Assembly: GCA_964529005.1 (NCBI GenBank)
Contig: CAZGUH010000013.1
Coordinates: forward strand, 13,749 to 77,748
Length of the DNA: 64,000 nt
Source: CAZGUH01 sp964529005
GTDB lineage: Bacteria > Actinomycetota > Acidimicrobiia > Acidimicrobiales > Ilumatobacteraceae
Direction of reading: 5' to 3'
The notes beneath the pieces are model-generated. The model ran no database searches, was not told the DNA's origin, and saw only the letters and a program-made list of their open reading frames with translations. Positions 42,190-50,359 of this stretch are shown here, one piece after another. Position numbers and translations under genes: made by a program. Positions within the stretch are counted from its first letter, which is position 1; the number at the start of each line of letters is the position of its first letter.

Positions 42190-43917
42190 CTACGCGGCCG
42201 AGCCGACGGCCCGCGCGGTCACGGTCGCCGTGTCGCGCCCGGATCGGATGACCGCGCCCGGCTGATCGCCGGTGAGGGTGCCCGAGCGAGCGATCTCGAC
42301 CCCGTTCACGAACGTGTGCAGGATGCCGACGGCCTCGCCGTAGAGACGGGCGTTGCCACCGGGCAGATCACGCCGCATCTCCACGGGCCCGGCGTCGATG
42401 GTCGCCGGGTCGAGGACGTTGATGTCGGCGTAGGCGCCTGGCGCGAGGCGACCTCGACCGCGAACGCCGTACAGCTGCGCCGGAACGTCACTGATCCAGT
42501 GGACCGCCCGCTCCCAGCTCGTCAGTCCCCTCTTGCGGACGGCCTCGCCGAGGAAGTTCGCATAGCAGCCGAAGGTCTTCATCATGTCGACGTGCGCACC
42601 GGCGTCGGAGCCGCCGAGCACGATGCGGTGGTCGTCAGCGAGACGGACACGCTCTGCCCAGCAGGCGTCGCCGGCATCGATCGCGGGCGGCAGCAAACCC
42701 GTGCGCAGGCGGTCGGCGACGAGCAGGTCGAGAAGGGCATCGAACGGGTCCTGAGCCCGTTCTGCTGCGATGTCACCGATGCGCCGGCCGACGAAGCGCG
42801 CCAGCTCGGGCGCTCCGACGTCGCACACGAGCTGATCGGCCCACTGCCGCCACAAGCGCGGCGGCGCCTGCTCGGCGCCGCCGGCGAGCCGAGCGCGCAC
42901 CTCCGGGTCGACCAGCGCGGTCAAGCGCTGCTCGATCGGCAGCGCCATCACCGGCGCCCAGCCGGGCAAGGTCTCGTAGATGTACCCGGATTCCATCGTC
43001 AGCCGCTGGTTGAACGGTTGGGGCAGCAGGAGCGCCACGATGCGCCCGCCGTGGGCGGCGGCGTGGTCGGCGGCGGCGAGCCGATTGGCGATGCCCTCCT
43101 CCTCGCCTGGGCGGACACGCAGCAGGTTCCAGTTGATCGGCCGGTTCGCCGTGGCGGACATGCGGGTCAGAAGGTCGGTGTCGGCTTCGCTGAAGCGCGG
43201 CTCGATCGACGGAACGATCTCCAGCGTCGTCCCTTCATGCCGTCCCGCAGCGGCGCACAGCTCGATGATCTCTCGCACGTCGGCCGCGTGTGACGGGACC
43301 AGCCGACCCATGTGGTCCACGTGCGTCGGCGCCCTCGTCGTCGAGAAACCCAGCGCCCCCTCCCGGATGCATCGCTCCAGGAGGGCGACGATCTCTGCGA
43401 GCTCGTCGTCGGTGGCGATCCGTTCGACGGCTGCCTCGCCCATCACGGCCCGCCGGATGGCGCTGTGTCCGGCCAGAAATCCTGCGTTGACCGCGAGGTT
43501 GCCCTCGAGCCGGTCGAGCCAGCTTCCGAACGTCGACCACTGGAGGTCGAGCGCATGCTCCAACGCGGCGAGCGGCATGCCCTCGACTCGGGCGAGCATC
43601 GGCACGATGTAGTCGGCAGAATCGGCGCCGAGCGGCGCGATGGTGAACCCGCAGTTGCCGCCGAACACAGTCGTGACGCCATTGAGCGACGAAGGGGTGG
43701 CCGCCGGATCCCACATCAGCTGCGCGTCGTAGTGGGTGTGCACGTCGATGAAGCCGGGCGACACGATCAGCCCGTCGGCATCGAGCTCCCTGCGCGCGCG
43801 GTCCCGAACGTCGCCGATCTCGACGATGCGACCCGCTTCGATGCCGACGTCACCGCGGAAGGATGGTCCTCCCGATCCGTCGACGACGATGCCGCCCCGA
43901 ATGCACAGATCAAGCAT
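42190..43917 (-). CDS. N-acyl-D-amino-acid deacylase family amidohydrolase (paralog 3)
   Basis: A 575-residue amidohydrolase. DLCIRGGIVVDGSGGPSFRG begins the fold, HTHYDAQLMWDP is the first metal motif (near residue 60), GGNCGFTIAPLG follows, and GGSDAGAHVDMMKTFG is the late motif. The longer upstream frame is a shadow; ATG 43917 overlaps the flavin-protein stop by 8 bp. Each of the three paralogs in the window sits in a separate operator-controlled operon, which points to amide or cyclic-amide substrates being central here. Confidence 0.92.
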   Translation of the reverse strand: MLDLCIRGGIVVDGSGGPSFRGDVGIEAGRIVEIGDVRDRARRELDADGLIVSPGFIDVHTHYDAQLMWDPAATPSSLNGVTTVFGGNCGFTIAPLGADSADYIVPMLARVEGMPLAALEHALDLQWSTFGSWLDRLEGNLAVNAGFLAGHSAIRRAVMGEAAVERIATDDELAEIVALLERCIREGALGFSTTRAPTHVDHMGRLVPSHAADVREIIELCAAAGRHEGTTLEIVPSIEPRFSEADTDLLTRMSATANRPINWNLLRVRPGEEEGIANRLAAADHAAAHGGRIVALLLPQPFNQRLTMESGYIYETLPGWAPVMALPIEQRLTALVDPEVRARLAGGAEQAPPRLWRQWADQLVCDVGAPELARFVGRRIGDIAAERAQDPFDALLDLLVADRLRTGLLPPAIDAGDACWAERVRLADDHRIVLGGSDAGAHVDMMKTFGCYANFLGEAVRKRGLTSWERAVHWISDVPAQLYGVRGRGRLAPGAYADINVLDPATIDAGPVEMRRDLPGGNARLYGEAVGILHTFVNGVEIARSGTLTGDQPGAVIRSGRDTATVTARAVGSAA

Positions 43918-44398
43918 CGGCCGACAACCGCGCCGGACCCGATGCCTGGAGCTTGCTGTGGTCCCACGATGCGAACCGGATGGGTTCGACGGCCACGATG
44001 AGCAGCCCGGTCGAAGCCCGCTCGACCGCATCGCGCTTGGTCTCGTCGTAAGACCCCACATTGCGCTCGTATGCCGTGCGGAACGCTTCGAAGCGCTCCT
44101 CGCGGTCTTCGAGGACGCGGGCCTTGCCGACGATCTGCACGCCTTTGAGTTCTTGGTAGGCGTGGCTGCCGTTCTCGAACAGGCACGTCAGCGTGGGGTT
44201 GCGCATCAAGTTCTGGGCCTTCTGCGACTTGACGCGCGTACTGAAGGCGACCTGATCGCCGAGGAAGCCGTACCACATCGCAATGCTGTGGATCGTGCCG
44301 TCGCGGTTCAGGGTCGACAGGTACATCGTGTGACACGCGCGCAGGAACTCGAGCACCTCTGTCGCGTCCATGCGCACGAGGCTTCGCTGATCGGACAC
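43910..44398 (-). CDS. Pyridoxamine 5'-phosphate oxidase-like flavin/F420-binding protein
   Basis: A 162-residue split-barrel protein. Segments MYLSTLNRDGTIHSIAMWYG, VAFSTRVKSQKAQNLMRNP and LKGVQIVGKARVLED match the PNPOx-like family, which in actinobacteria includes F420-dependent reductases and heme/flavin-binding proteins. The GTG at 44398 has GGAGGGGG 6 nt upstream. It is the first gene of the operon with the D-aminoacylase and Fe-alcohol dehydrogenase. Cofactor identity is not resolvable here. Confidence 0.88.
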   Translation of the reverse strand: MSDQRSLVRMDATEVLEFLRACHTMYLSTLNRDGTIHSIAMWYGFLGDQVAFSTRVKSQKAQNLMRNPTLTCLFENGSHAYQELKGVQIVGKARVLEDREERFEAFRTAYERNVGSYDETKRDAVERASTGLLIVAVEPIRFASWDHSKLQASGPARLSADA

Positions 44399-44473
44399 GT
44401 TGATCCCCCTCCGGAACGACCCACAACGGTTTCGCCGAGACGCTCGGTCGACATGCCGCTTCTGACGCCGCAG

Positions 44474-44496
44474 ACACTAATCCAACACTGACCGGT
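44474..44496 (-). promoter_or_regulatory. Island operator and -10 for flavin protein/D-aminoacylase operon
   Basis: Operator TAATCCAACACTGACCGGT (44478-44496) with minus-strand TAGTGT at 44474-44479. Confidence 0.7.
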
Positions 44497-44523
44497 TTAC
44501 AAGGGTGTTGTCGCCCTCCCAGG

Positions 44524-44949
44524 TCACCGCCGATCGAGCGCAGCCTCCTCCTCCGCAGGGACCACACCAGCGCGCACCGCCGACGAGAGGACGGCTCTCC
44601 ACGCGTGAACAGCGCGGAACGTGTTGGGGAAGCCGACGTACACGACGTTCTGGACGATCGCCTCGTGGATCTTTCGCACCGGAACACCCGCTTGCAGCGC
44701 GCCGTGCAGGTAGTTCTTCATCAGATCGACCTGGCCGCTCCCTGCCAGAGCAGAGATCGCGAGCAACATGCGCTCCTGCTCCGACAGCCCCTCCCGACCC
44801 CACACCTTCCCGAAGATGAAATCGTCGGCCCAGTCTGCCATCTCCGGATCGACGGCGACCTGGAGATCTCGCAAGACGTTCGCCTTGCTCCCGAGCGCGC
44901 GCTGCCGGCGCGCGGCGCCCTCGGCGTTGACCGCGCGTTCATGGCCCAT
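44524..44949 (-). CDS. Carboxymuconolactone decarboxylase family protein (no CxxC)
   Basis: A 141-residue AhpD/CMD-fold protein. WGREGLSEQERMLLAISAL and LHGALQAGVPVRKIHEAIVQ are the conserved helices. There is no CxxC pair, so it belongs to the CMD-like rather than the redox branch. ATG 44949 has GGGGGG upstream. It is a single-gene unit under its own operator (44982-45005). A similar protein lies at 52093-52482; both may act on lactone or hydroperoxide intermediates, but no catalytic claim is supported. Confidence 0.85.
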   Translation of the reverse strand: MGHERAVNAEGAARRQRALGSKANVLRDLQVAVDPEMADWADDFIFGKVWGREGLSEQERMLLAISALAGSGQVDLMKNYLHGALQAGVPVRKIHEAIVQNVVYVGFPNTFRAVHAWRAVLSSAVRAGVVPAEEEAALDRR

Positions 44950-44981
44950 GAATCCCCCCGTCGGTGAGCTGAGAGGATTGG

Positions 44982-45005
44982 AGCTTAACCTAACACCGCC
45001 TGATT
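44982..45005 (-). promoter_or_regulatory. Island operator and -10 for CMD-family gene
   Basis: TTAACCTAACACCGCCTGAT from 44985, core AAC-ACC-GCC (weaker right half). Minus-strand TAGGTT (44987-44992) or TAAGCT (44982-44987) can serve as -10. It lies directly after the stop of the monooxygenase gene at 45008. Confidence 0.55.
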
Positions 45006-45007
45006 TC

Positions 45008-46255
45008 TTATACCCCACCTGCCCGGACGCCGGCGACACGGCGGCGGAGCCGCGCGCGGGGGCCCTCGTCGCCGCCGGCTGGCGCCAGGTAGCCGCGGAG
45101 GGCGAGGCGCGGAAAGAGTTCGTCGAAGACCTTGTCGGCGAGAACGGTGTGCTTGGGGAGGAGCACGATGAACCCGTCGCTGAGGCCCGCGTCGGCGACG
45201 CGGATGATCTCGTCGCAGACCTCGTCCGCAGTGCCGACGACCGTGCGATGCCCGTTGGAGGTGTTCTGCGTCCGCACCACCTCCGCGAGGGTGAGGTCGT
45301 TGCGCTCGATGATCTCGTAGATCCCCGCGGCTCGCCCTTGCCTGCGGGCGACCTCTTCGATCGGCAACAGACGTTCCCGGGGAAACGGCGCGTCCGGATC
45401 GACGTCGGACAGCTCGATCCCTCCGAGCACCTCCACCAACCGCTCGAGCTGCTGCTCGAACGAGAACGCGCCGGTGATCATCCGCTCGTGCTCGCGGGCC
45501 TCCTCGGTCGTGTCTCCGATGATCGGAGCAAGACCGGACAAGATCGTCGGCCGCATGCCGTCGTGCCGACGCGCCCCGCAGCTCTGTGTCAAGGCGTCCA
45601 CGTATCCCCGCTGGACGTGGTCGACCTGCGTTCCGGTGAAGACGAAGTCCGCGACGCGAGCGGCGAGTTCGATCCCGGGCGGAGACGACCCGGATTGCCC
45701 GACGAGGATCGGCCCCTCGTGCGGCATGATGCTGAGCGCGCCCTTCACCGTGAAGTGATCACCGGAGAAGTCGATGTCCGACCATGCGTCGCGTTGCGGG
45801 CCCCAGCTCCGCCAGAGTCGCTCCATCACGTCGATGTATTCGCCCGCCCGGGCGTAACGCTCGGCCGGAGCCGGAAGGTCGGCGAGGCCGAAGTTCTCCT
45901 CCCCGCCGAACGACGTCACCAGGTTGACACCGATCCGTCCGTTGCCGATGTGCGCGAGAGAGCTGAGATGGCGAGCGAGGTGGAACGGATGCGTGAACGT
46001 CGTCGACACCGTCACGAGCGTGACGATTCGTTCGGTGCGCGCGAGCACCGCCGCAGCCAACGTCAACGGCTCGAACCTGTTGTGTCGAGAGAAGCTCAGG
46101 TCGAACGCGAGCGAGTCCGCGAGGAAGAAGCCGTCGAGACCCGCTTCCTCGGCACGCCGCGCAATGGCGAGCAGGTCGTCGAACGAGCCCCGCATCGCGC
46201 CGCCGGCGTCACGCTGAGCCGAGGGCAGGACCGTGAAGACGAGCGGCTGTGCCAC
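45008..46255 (-). CDS. FMN-dependent monooxygenase, NtaA/SnaA/DszA type
   Basis: A 415-residue luciferase-like monooxygenase of the NtaA/SnaA/DszA group. Landmarks are GFFLADSLAF near residue 45, RHLSSLAHIGNGRIGVNLVTS, NFGLADLPAPAERYARAGEY (usually FG-x-x-x-x-x-x-x-R-Y), and VLVGQSGSSPPGIELAARVAD. Such enzymes oxidise aminopolycarboxylates, sulfur heterocycles or similar substrates using reduced FMN. No reductase is encoded nearby. The GTG start has AAGGAGG 5 nt upstream. It is the only operon in its area preceded by a different palindrome (46296-46323). Confidence 0.92.
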   Translation of the reverse strand: MAQPLVFTVLPSAQRDAGGAMRGSFDDLLAIARRAEEAGLDGFFLADSLAFDLSFSRHNRFEPLTLAAAVLARTERIVTLVTVSTTFTHPFHLARHLSSLAHIGNGRIGVNLVTSFGGEENFGLADLPAPAERYARAGEYIDVMERLWRSWGPQRDAWSDIDFSGDHFTVKGALSIMPHEGPILVGQSGSSPPGIELAARVADFVFTGTQVDHVQRGYVDALTQSCGARRHDGMRPTILSGLAPIIGDTTEEAREHERMITGAFSFEQQLERLVEVLGGIELSDVDPDAPFPRERLLPIEEVARRQGRAAGIYEIIERNDLTLAEVVRTQNTSNGHRTVVGTADEVCDEIIRVADAGLSDGFIVLLPKHTVLADKVFDELFPRLALRGYLAPAGGDEGPRARLRRRVAGVRAGGV

Positions 46256-46295
46256 GGAACCTCCTTGGTGAAAACGTCCACCGCGCCGCCCGGCG

Positions 46296-46350
46296 GAGAA
46301 TGTTGTTGAGCAACAACATTCTCTTCGAAGAGTCGACCTCGGTCAAGGGT
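46296..46350 (-). promoter_or_regulatory. 28-bp perfect palindrome at monooxygenase promoter
   Basis: GAGAATGTTGTTG, two bases, then CAACAACATTCTC (46296-46323). The minus strand has TTGACC 17 bp upstream of GAGAAT, which is the palindrome's right arm, so the palindrome covers the -10 and start site. Confidence 0.65.
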
Positions 46351-46368
46351 CGAGCGAGGCTCAGCGCC

Positions 46369-47535
46369 CTACGGCAGAACCGATTCGAGGGTCGCTTCGA
46401 TGGACTCGTCCGTGATTCCCGCTCCGGACGCGTCGTCCGCGCTCTGCGAGTCGAGCTCGAAGATCCGAGCGTCGTCCACCCGGACGGTGAGGTCGACGGA
46501 ATCGCCAGGACGGAACGTGTCGTCCAACGGTGTGATCAAACGCAACGAACGTCCCTTGAACTCCACGATCAGCTCCTGCTCACCGCCGAGGTAACCGACG
46601 CCGGCCACCACTCCCCCGCCGACGCGATAGTCGGAGTCCGACGATGCGGCGTCGTTCGCCGGCTGGATCGAGATCCGATCCGGTCTTGCCAGCAGCTCGT
46701 AGGTGCGCGTCGGATCGACTCCCGCGACAGCGCCCTGGAACGAACAGTCCGAAGCCGCCCAACGACCGCCGTGATCGACGATCGAGCACAGCCGCCGGTA
46801 TCCCATCATCCGAGCGATCCGGCTCGTGCCCGGATTGTCGAACAACTCGTGCGGCCGACCGAGCTGCACGATCGCGCCGTCGGCCATCGCGGCGACACGA
46901 TCGCCGAGCAACATCGCTTCGGCGAGATCGTGCGTCACGTACACGCCGGTGAAGCGGACCTTCTCGTGCAACCGGCGGATCTCCGATCGCAGCTGCTCGC
47001 GCAACGCGGCATCGAGGTTGCTCAGCGGCTCGTCGAACATCACGACCTTCGGCTCGGCGACCAGCGCTCGAGCGAGTGCCACGCGCTGCTGCTGACCGCC
47101 GCTCAGCTGCGCGGGCCGCTTGTCCAGCAACCGCCGGTCGAGGTCCACCACCTCCGCGATGGACTCGATGCGCTTCCGACGCTCCTCGCGCGACACCCAC
47201 CGCGACTTCAGTGGAAAGGCGATGTTCTCCCACCCGGTCTTGTGTGGCCACAGGGCATAGTTCTGAAAGACCAGCCCGATGTCACGTCGATGGATCGGTA
47301 CGACGATCTTGCGTTCTGCCTCGAAGACGAGCTGATCGCCGAACTCGATCATCCCGGCGTCCGGCGTCTCCAAGCCGGCCAGGCAACGCAGCGTCGTCGT
47401 CTTGCCGCATCCGCTCGGACCGACGAGGACCAGCATCTCACCGGGAGCGACGTCGAACGTGACGTCGTCGACCGCGACGATGTCACGGTGCTTGCCGAAC
47501 GCCTTCCGCAGTCCGCTCACCTTGAGGTCAGACAT
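46369..47535 (-). CDS. ABC transporter ATPase with TOBE domain (paralog of 11108-12295)
   Basis: A 388-residue ATPase nearly identical in plan to 11108-12295: Walker A GPSGCGKTT, LVFQNYALWPHKTGW, LSGGQQQRVALARAL, VMFDEPLSNLDAALREQLRS, VTHDLAEAMLLGDRV. TOBE-like C-terminal region with LLARPDRISIQ. It begins 39 bp after the permease stop. Unlike the other copy, it has a permease but no binding protein next to it; it is last in its operon. Confidence 0.94.
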   Translation of the reverse strand: MSDLKVSGLRKAFGKHRDIVAVDDVTFDVAPGEMLVLVGPSGCGKTTTLRCLAGLETPDAGMIEFGDQLVFEAERKIVVPIHRRDIGLVFQNYALWPHKTGWENIAFPLKSRWVSREERRKRIESIAEVVDLDRRLLDKRPAQLSGGQQQRVALARALVAEPKVVMFDEPLSNLDAALREQLRSEIRRLHEKVRFTGVYVTHDLAEAMLLGDRVAAMADGAIVQLGRPHELFDNPGTSRIARMMGYRRLCSIVDHGGRWAASDCSFQGAVAGVDPTRTYELLARPDRISIQPANDAASSDSDYRVGGGVVAGVGYLGGEQELIVEFKGRSLRLITPLDDTFRPGDSVDLTVRVDDARIFELDSQSADDASGAGITDESIEATLESVLP

Positions 47536-47574
47536 CACCGAGCCCCCACAGATCGACACCGACGCCAGGCATCA

Positions 47575-49311
47575 TCACTGCTCCTTCGGGCTCGACTGAC
47601 GGCCGATCGTCAGTGCGATCAGCACACCGATCCCGGTGATGGCGCACATGACGAAGGCCATGACCGCGACCTCCGAATTGCTGCCGCTTTCGAATCGGTC
47701 GTACAGGACGGTGCCCATCACCTGCGTTCGGGTCGAGCGCACGAGCAGCGACGCGCCGAACTCGTGGGTCGTCATGATGAGGCAGATCGCCATCGCGTTG
47801 CCGATCGCGGGCCGGAGCATGGGGAGCTCGAGTGAGAGGATCCGCCGCCAGAGCGGACCGCCGCATGCCGCGCCGGCGTCGACCAGGTTGCTGCCGAGGT
47901 TGACCAACCCGATGAAGATCACCCGAGTGATGAACGGCAACGTGACCACGATGTAGACCACCACGAGCCCGCTGCCTCGTCCGTACAGGTTGAGCGGCCC
48001 CCTCGTGTACGCCAAAAGGAAACCGACACCGAAGATGACCGCGGGAATGCCCAGCGGGAAGCTGACCAGCACGTCGACGACGTTGGCGAGAACCTTCTGC
48101 TGCCGTCGCCGGTAGAGCAGCTTGGCGCACAGATATCCGAGCGGGACGACGAGGATTGTGGCCGTGACCGCATAGCGGACGCTGTTCTTGATCGCCTTCA
48201 TCAACGTCGGATCGTCGAACACGTCGCGGAAGTTCTGGAGCGTGAACTCGCTCACGTCGACGTTCTTCGACCAGAACGGCTGGAACGCGACGATCGCGAC
48301 CGACAAGATCGGGCCGGCGACCGCGAACAAGCCGTACACCACGAGAGCCGACTGCGAGAACCAGCCGCTCCGGTTGAGTTGCCGAGCGGCGCCTTTGGTG
48401 CCGGTGCTGGCGTAGCGGTCCTGATCGCGCAGCACGATGCGCTGCAAGACGATGAAGCACAGCCCGGCGACCAGGATCGGCAACCCGTAGGCGGCGGCCC
48501 GGGGGATGTTCGGAGGCGAGTCCGACATGCTCTGGTACATCGCGGTCGACAGCACGTTCAGGTTGCGTTGGCGACCCAGGAACAGCGGCACCGCGAACTG
48601 GCCCAGAGCCAGCAGCATCACCGTCAGCGACGCGTAGACCAGCGCGGGCCGCAGCAGCGGCAGGATCACCGTCACGAACGTCCGCGTCGGCGACGCGCCG
48701 GAGGCCGCCGCGGCGTCGTACACCCCCTGGTCGATCTGGGCGAGCGCGCTGCGCACGAACATGTACACGAAGCTCGTCAGCAGCGTGGCGGTCACGATCA
48801 GGATGAACGGAACAGTGTTGACGTCGAACGGACCGTTGGAGACGTCCTCCGACCAGAACATGAGCTTGCGCAGCAGCATGTTCCCGAAGCCGATGCGTGG
48901 GTTGAGCAGATACCCGAAGCCGGTGACCGCTGCCAACGCCGGCATCAACAGGGGGATCAACGGAACGTACCCCAACCACCGGCGACGCCCGTGCAAGCCC
49001 TGCGCGCCCCAAGCCAGCACCGTTCCCATCACCGTGCTGATGACGACCGAGCCGAAGGCCAGCGTCACCGTGATCCGCAGCGTCCGACCCAGCGTGGGAT
49101 CGTCGAGCATCTGGCTGAACCCCTGCGCGCCGTCCGAGAGCGCAGCGTCGACCACGTAGTAGACGGGCGGCAGGCACAAGAGTGCGGCGATCGCCACGAG
49201 AGCCAACGAGGCCATGCGCCGCGCGGCCGCCTGCACCGGCGCGCGATCGACCAGGCGCGCTCGATGTCGCATCGCTGCCGGCAGCCGCTCGATGGCGCCC
49301 GCCGAGCTCAT
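47575..49311 (-). CDS. Fe3+-type ABC transporter permease, two fused permease domains
   Basis: A 578-residue membrane protein with two ABC permease domains in tandem, about 12 predicted helices. Domain 1 has its EAA loop at AAAASGASPTRTFVTVILPL (near 215); domain 2 at DAGAACGGPLWRRILSLELP (near 490). This fusion is typical of ferric-iron/FbpB-type and some organic-ion permeases. ATG 49311 with GGAG 6 nt upstream is chosen; GTG 49323 is an alternative. It is the only such permease in the window, so the dispersed binding proteins and both ATPases may converge on it. Confidence 0.92.
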   Translation of the reverse strand: MSSAGAIERLPAAMRHRARLVDRAPVQAAARRMASLALVAIAALLCLPPVYYVVDAALSDGAQGFSQMLDDPTLGRTLRITVTLAFGSVVISTVMGTVLAWGAQGLHGRRRWLGYVPLIPLLMPALAAVTGFGYLLNPRIGFGNMLLRKLMFWSEDVSNGPFDVNTVPFILIVTATLLTSFVYMFVRSALAQIDQGVYDAAAASGASPTRTFVTVILPLLRPALVYASLTVMLLALGQFAVPLFLGRQRNLNVLSTAMYQSMSDSPPNIPRAAAYGLPILVAGLCFIVLQRIVLRDQDRYASTGTKGAARQLNRSGWFSQSALVVYGLFAVAGPILSVAIVAFQPFWSKNVDVSEFTLQNFRDVFDDPTLMKAIKNSVRYAVTATILVVPLGYLCAKLLYRRRQQKVLANVVDVLVSFPLGIPAVIFGVGFLLAYTRGPLNLYGRGSGLVVVYIVVTLPFITRVIFIGLVNLGSNLVDAGAACGGPLWRRILSLELPMLRPAIGNAMAICLIMTTHEFGASLLVRSTRTQVMGTVLYDRFESGSNSEVAVMAFVMCAITGIGVLIALTIGRQSSPKEQ

Positions 49312-49376
49312 AGCGTTCTCCACACTTCCCCCTCGACCTCGGGTCATCGGATGACAGCGGCCGAGGCCGCGCCGCG

Positions 49377-49399
49377 AGCGTAATCCAACAGTGATTGGA
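49377..49399 (-). promoter_or_regulatory. Island operator and -10 for fused permease/ATPase operon
   Basis: Operator TAATCCAACAGTGATTGGA (49381-49399) with minus-strand TACGCT at 49377-49382. Confidence 0.72.
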
Positions 49400-49480
49400 A
49401 GGCTAGCCCATCCGGCAAGGCTTGTCGCATTGTTCACCCGAGACGCGGCCCGCGCAACCGCCGGGGCCGGCGCCGAGCTG

Positions 49481-50317
49481 TCAGGTCGAGCTCAGCGACG
49501 CCCCCTCTGGGGCCCGAGTGACCATCACCCGATGCATGATCCGGGCGCCTGGGGCGTCCATGACCGGGAAGTGTTGCGTCCGCCGGTTGTCCCAGATCGT
49601 GAGACTGCCCGGCTTCCACACGACGCGCAATTGCACTTGGGGGCGGTGGATCTGTTCGAAGAGGAGATCGAGGAGAGCGGCGCTCTCGTCCGGCCGCAGG
49701 CCGACGATCTCCTTCGTGTAGGCGCGATTGACGTAGAGCCCACGACGACCCGTGTGGGGATCGACGAGCACGAGCGGATGTGTCACCGGCGCGAAGCCAC
49801 CGACGTTCGTCTCGTCACGGCGGGCGTGCCGCGCCGACAAGCCGTCGAGGAAGGTCTGGACTGCGGGCGAAAGCCGTTCGTAGGCGGCTTCGACGTCAGC
49901 GAAGAGCGTGTCACGGCCGTAGGGAGGGATCTGCGCTGCGTACAAGAACGTCAACCAGTCGTTCGTGTCGTCGCGGACACATCCGTCGGTGTGCCAGCCG
50001 TCCAGGTCCCCCCACGACAGCTCCGCTCCTCCCTTGGTCGTCTGGACGCCGCCGTCGCTCCGCAGCACCTTCACTGCGGGAACGCCGGGAAAGTCGCCGT
50101 GCACGGGGTGGGCGCGGATCTCAGGGCGGCCGAACTCGGCAGCGAAGTCGGCGAGCCGTTCGGCCGGCAACCCGATCTGGTCACGGATGACCACGACTTT
50201 GTGATCGCAAACGACCTCGCCGATCTTCGAGACCACCTCGGCGTCCCAGCCGTCGACCAGGTCGAGGTTCGAGACCTCGGCGCCGAAGACTCCGGTCAAT
50301 GGTGTGACATCGAACAT
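49481..50317 (-). CDS. TauD/TfdA family dioxygenase (paralog of 35758-36570)
   Basis: A 278-residue dioxygenase with iron ligands in GDLDGWHTDGCVRDD and WDNRRTQHFPVMD and the late Arg in GARIMHRVMV. Whole-length similarity to 35758-36570 includes VKVLRSDGGVQTTKGG and NRAYTKEIVGLRPDES. Start ATG 50317 follows GGAGGAAAAGGA. It lies 42 bp after its larger partner, reproducing the order of the first pair. Confidence 0.93.
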   Translation of the reverse strand: MFDVTPLTGVFGAEVSNLDLVDGWDAEVVSKIGEVVCDHKVVVIRDQIGLPAERLADFAAEFGRPEIRAHPVHGDFPGVPAVKVLRSDGGVQTTKGGAELSWGDLDGWHTDGCVRDDTNDWLTFLYAAQIPPYGRDTLFADVEAAYERLSPAVQTFLDGLSARHARRDETNVGGFAPVTHPLVLVDPHTGRRGLYVNRAYTKEIVGLRPDESAALLDLLFEQIHRPQVQLRVVWKPGSLTIWDNRRTQHFPVMDAPGARIMHRVMVTRAPEGASLSST

Positions 50318-50359
50318 TCCTTTTCCTCCCGTGATCGCTCGCCGGCTACCGCGGCGCGC

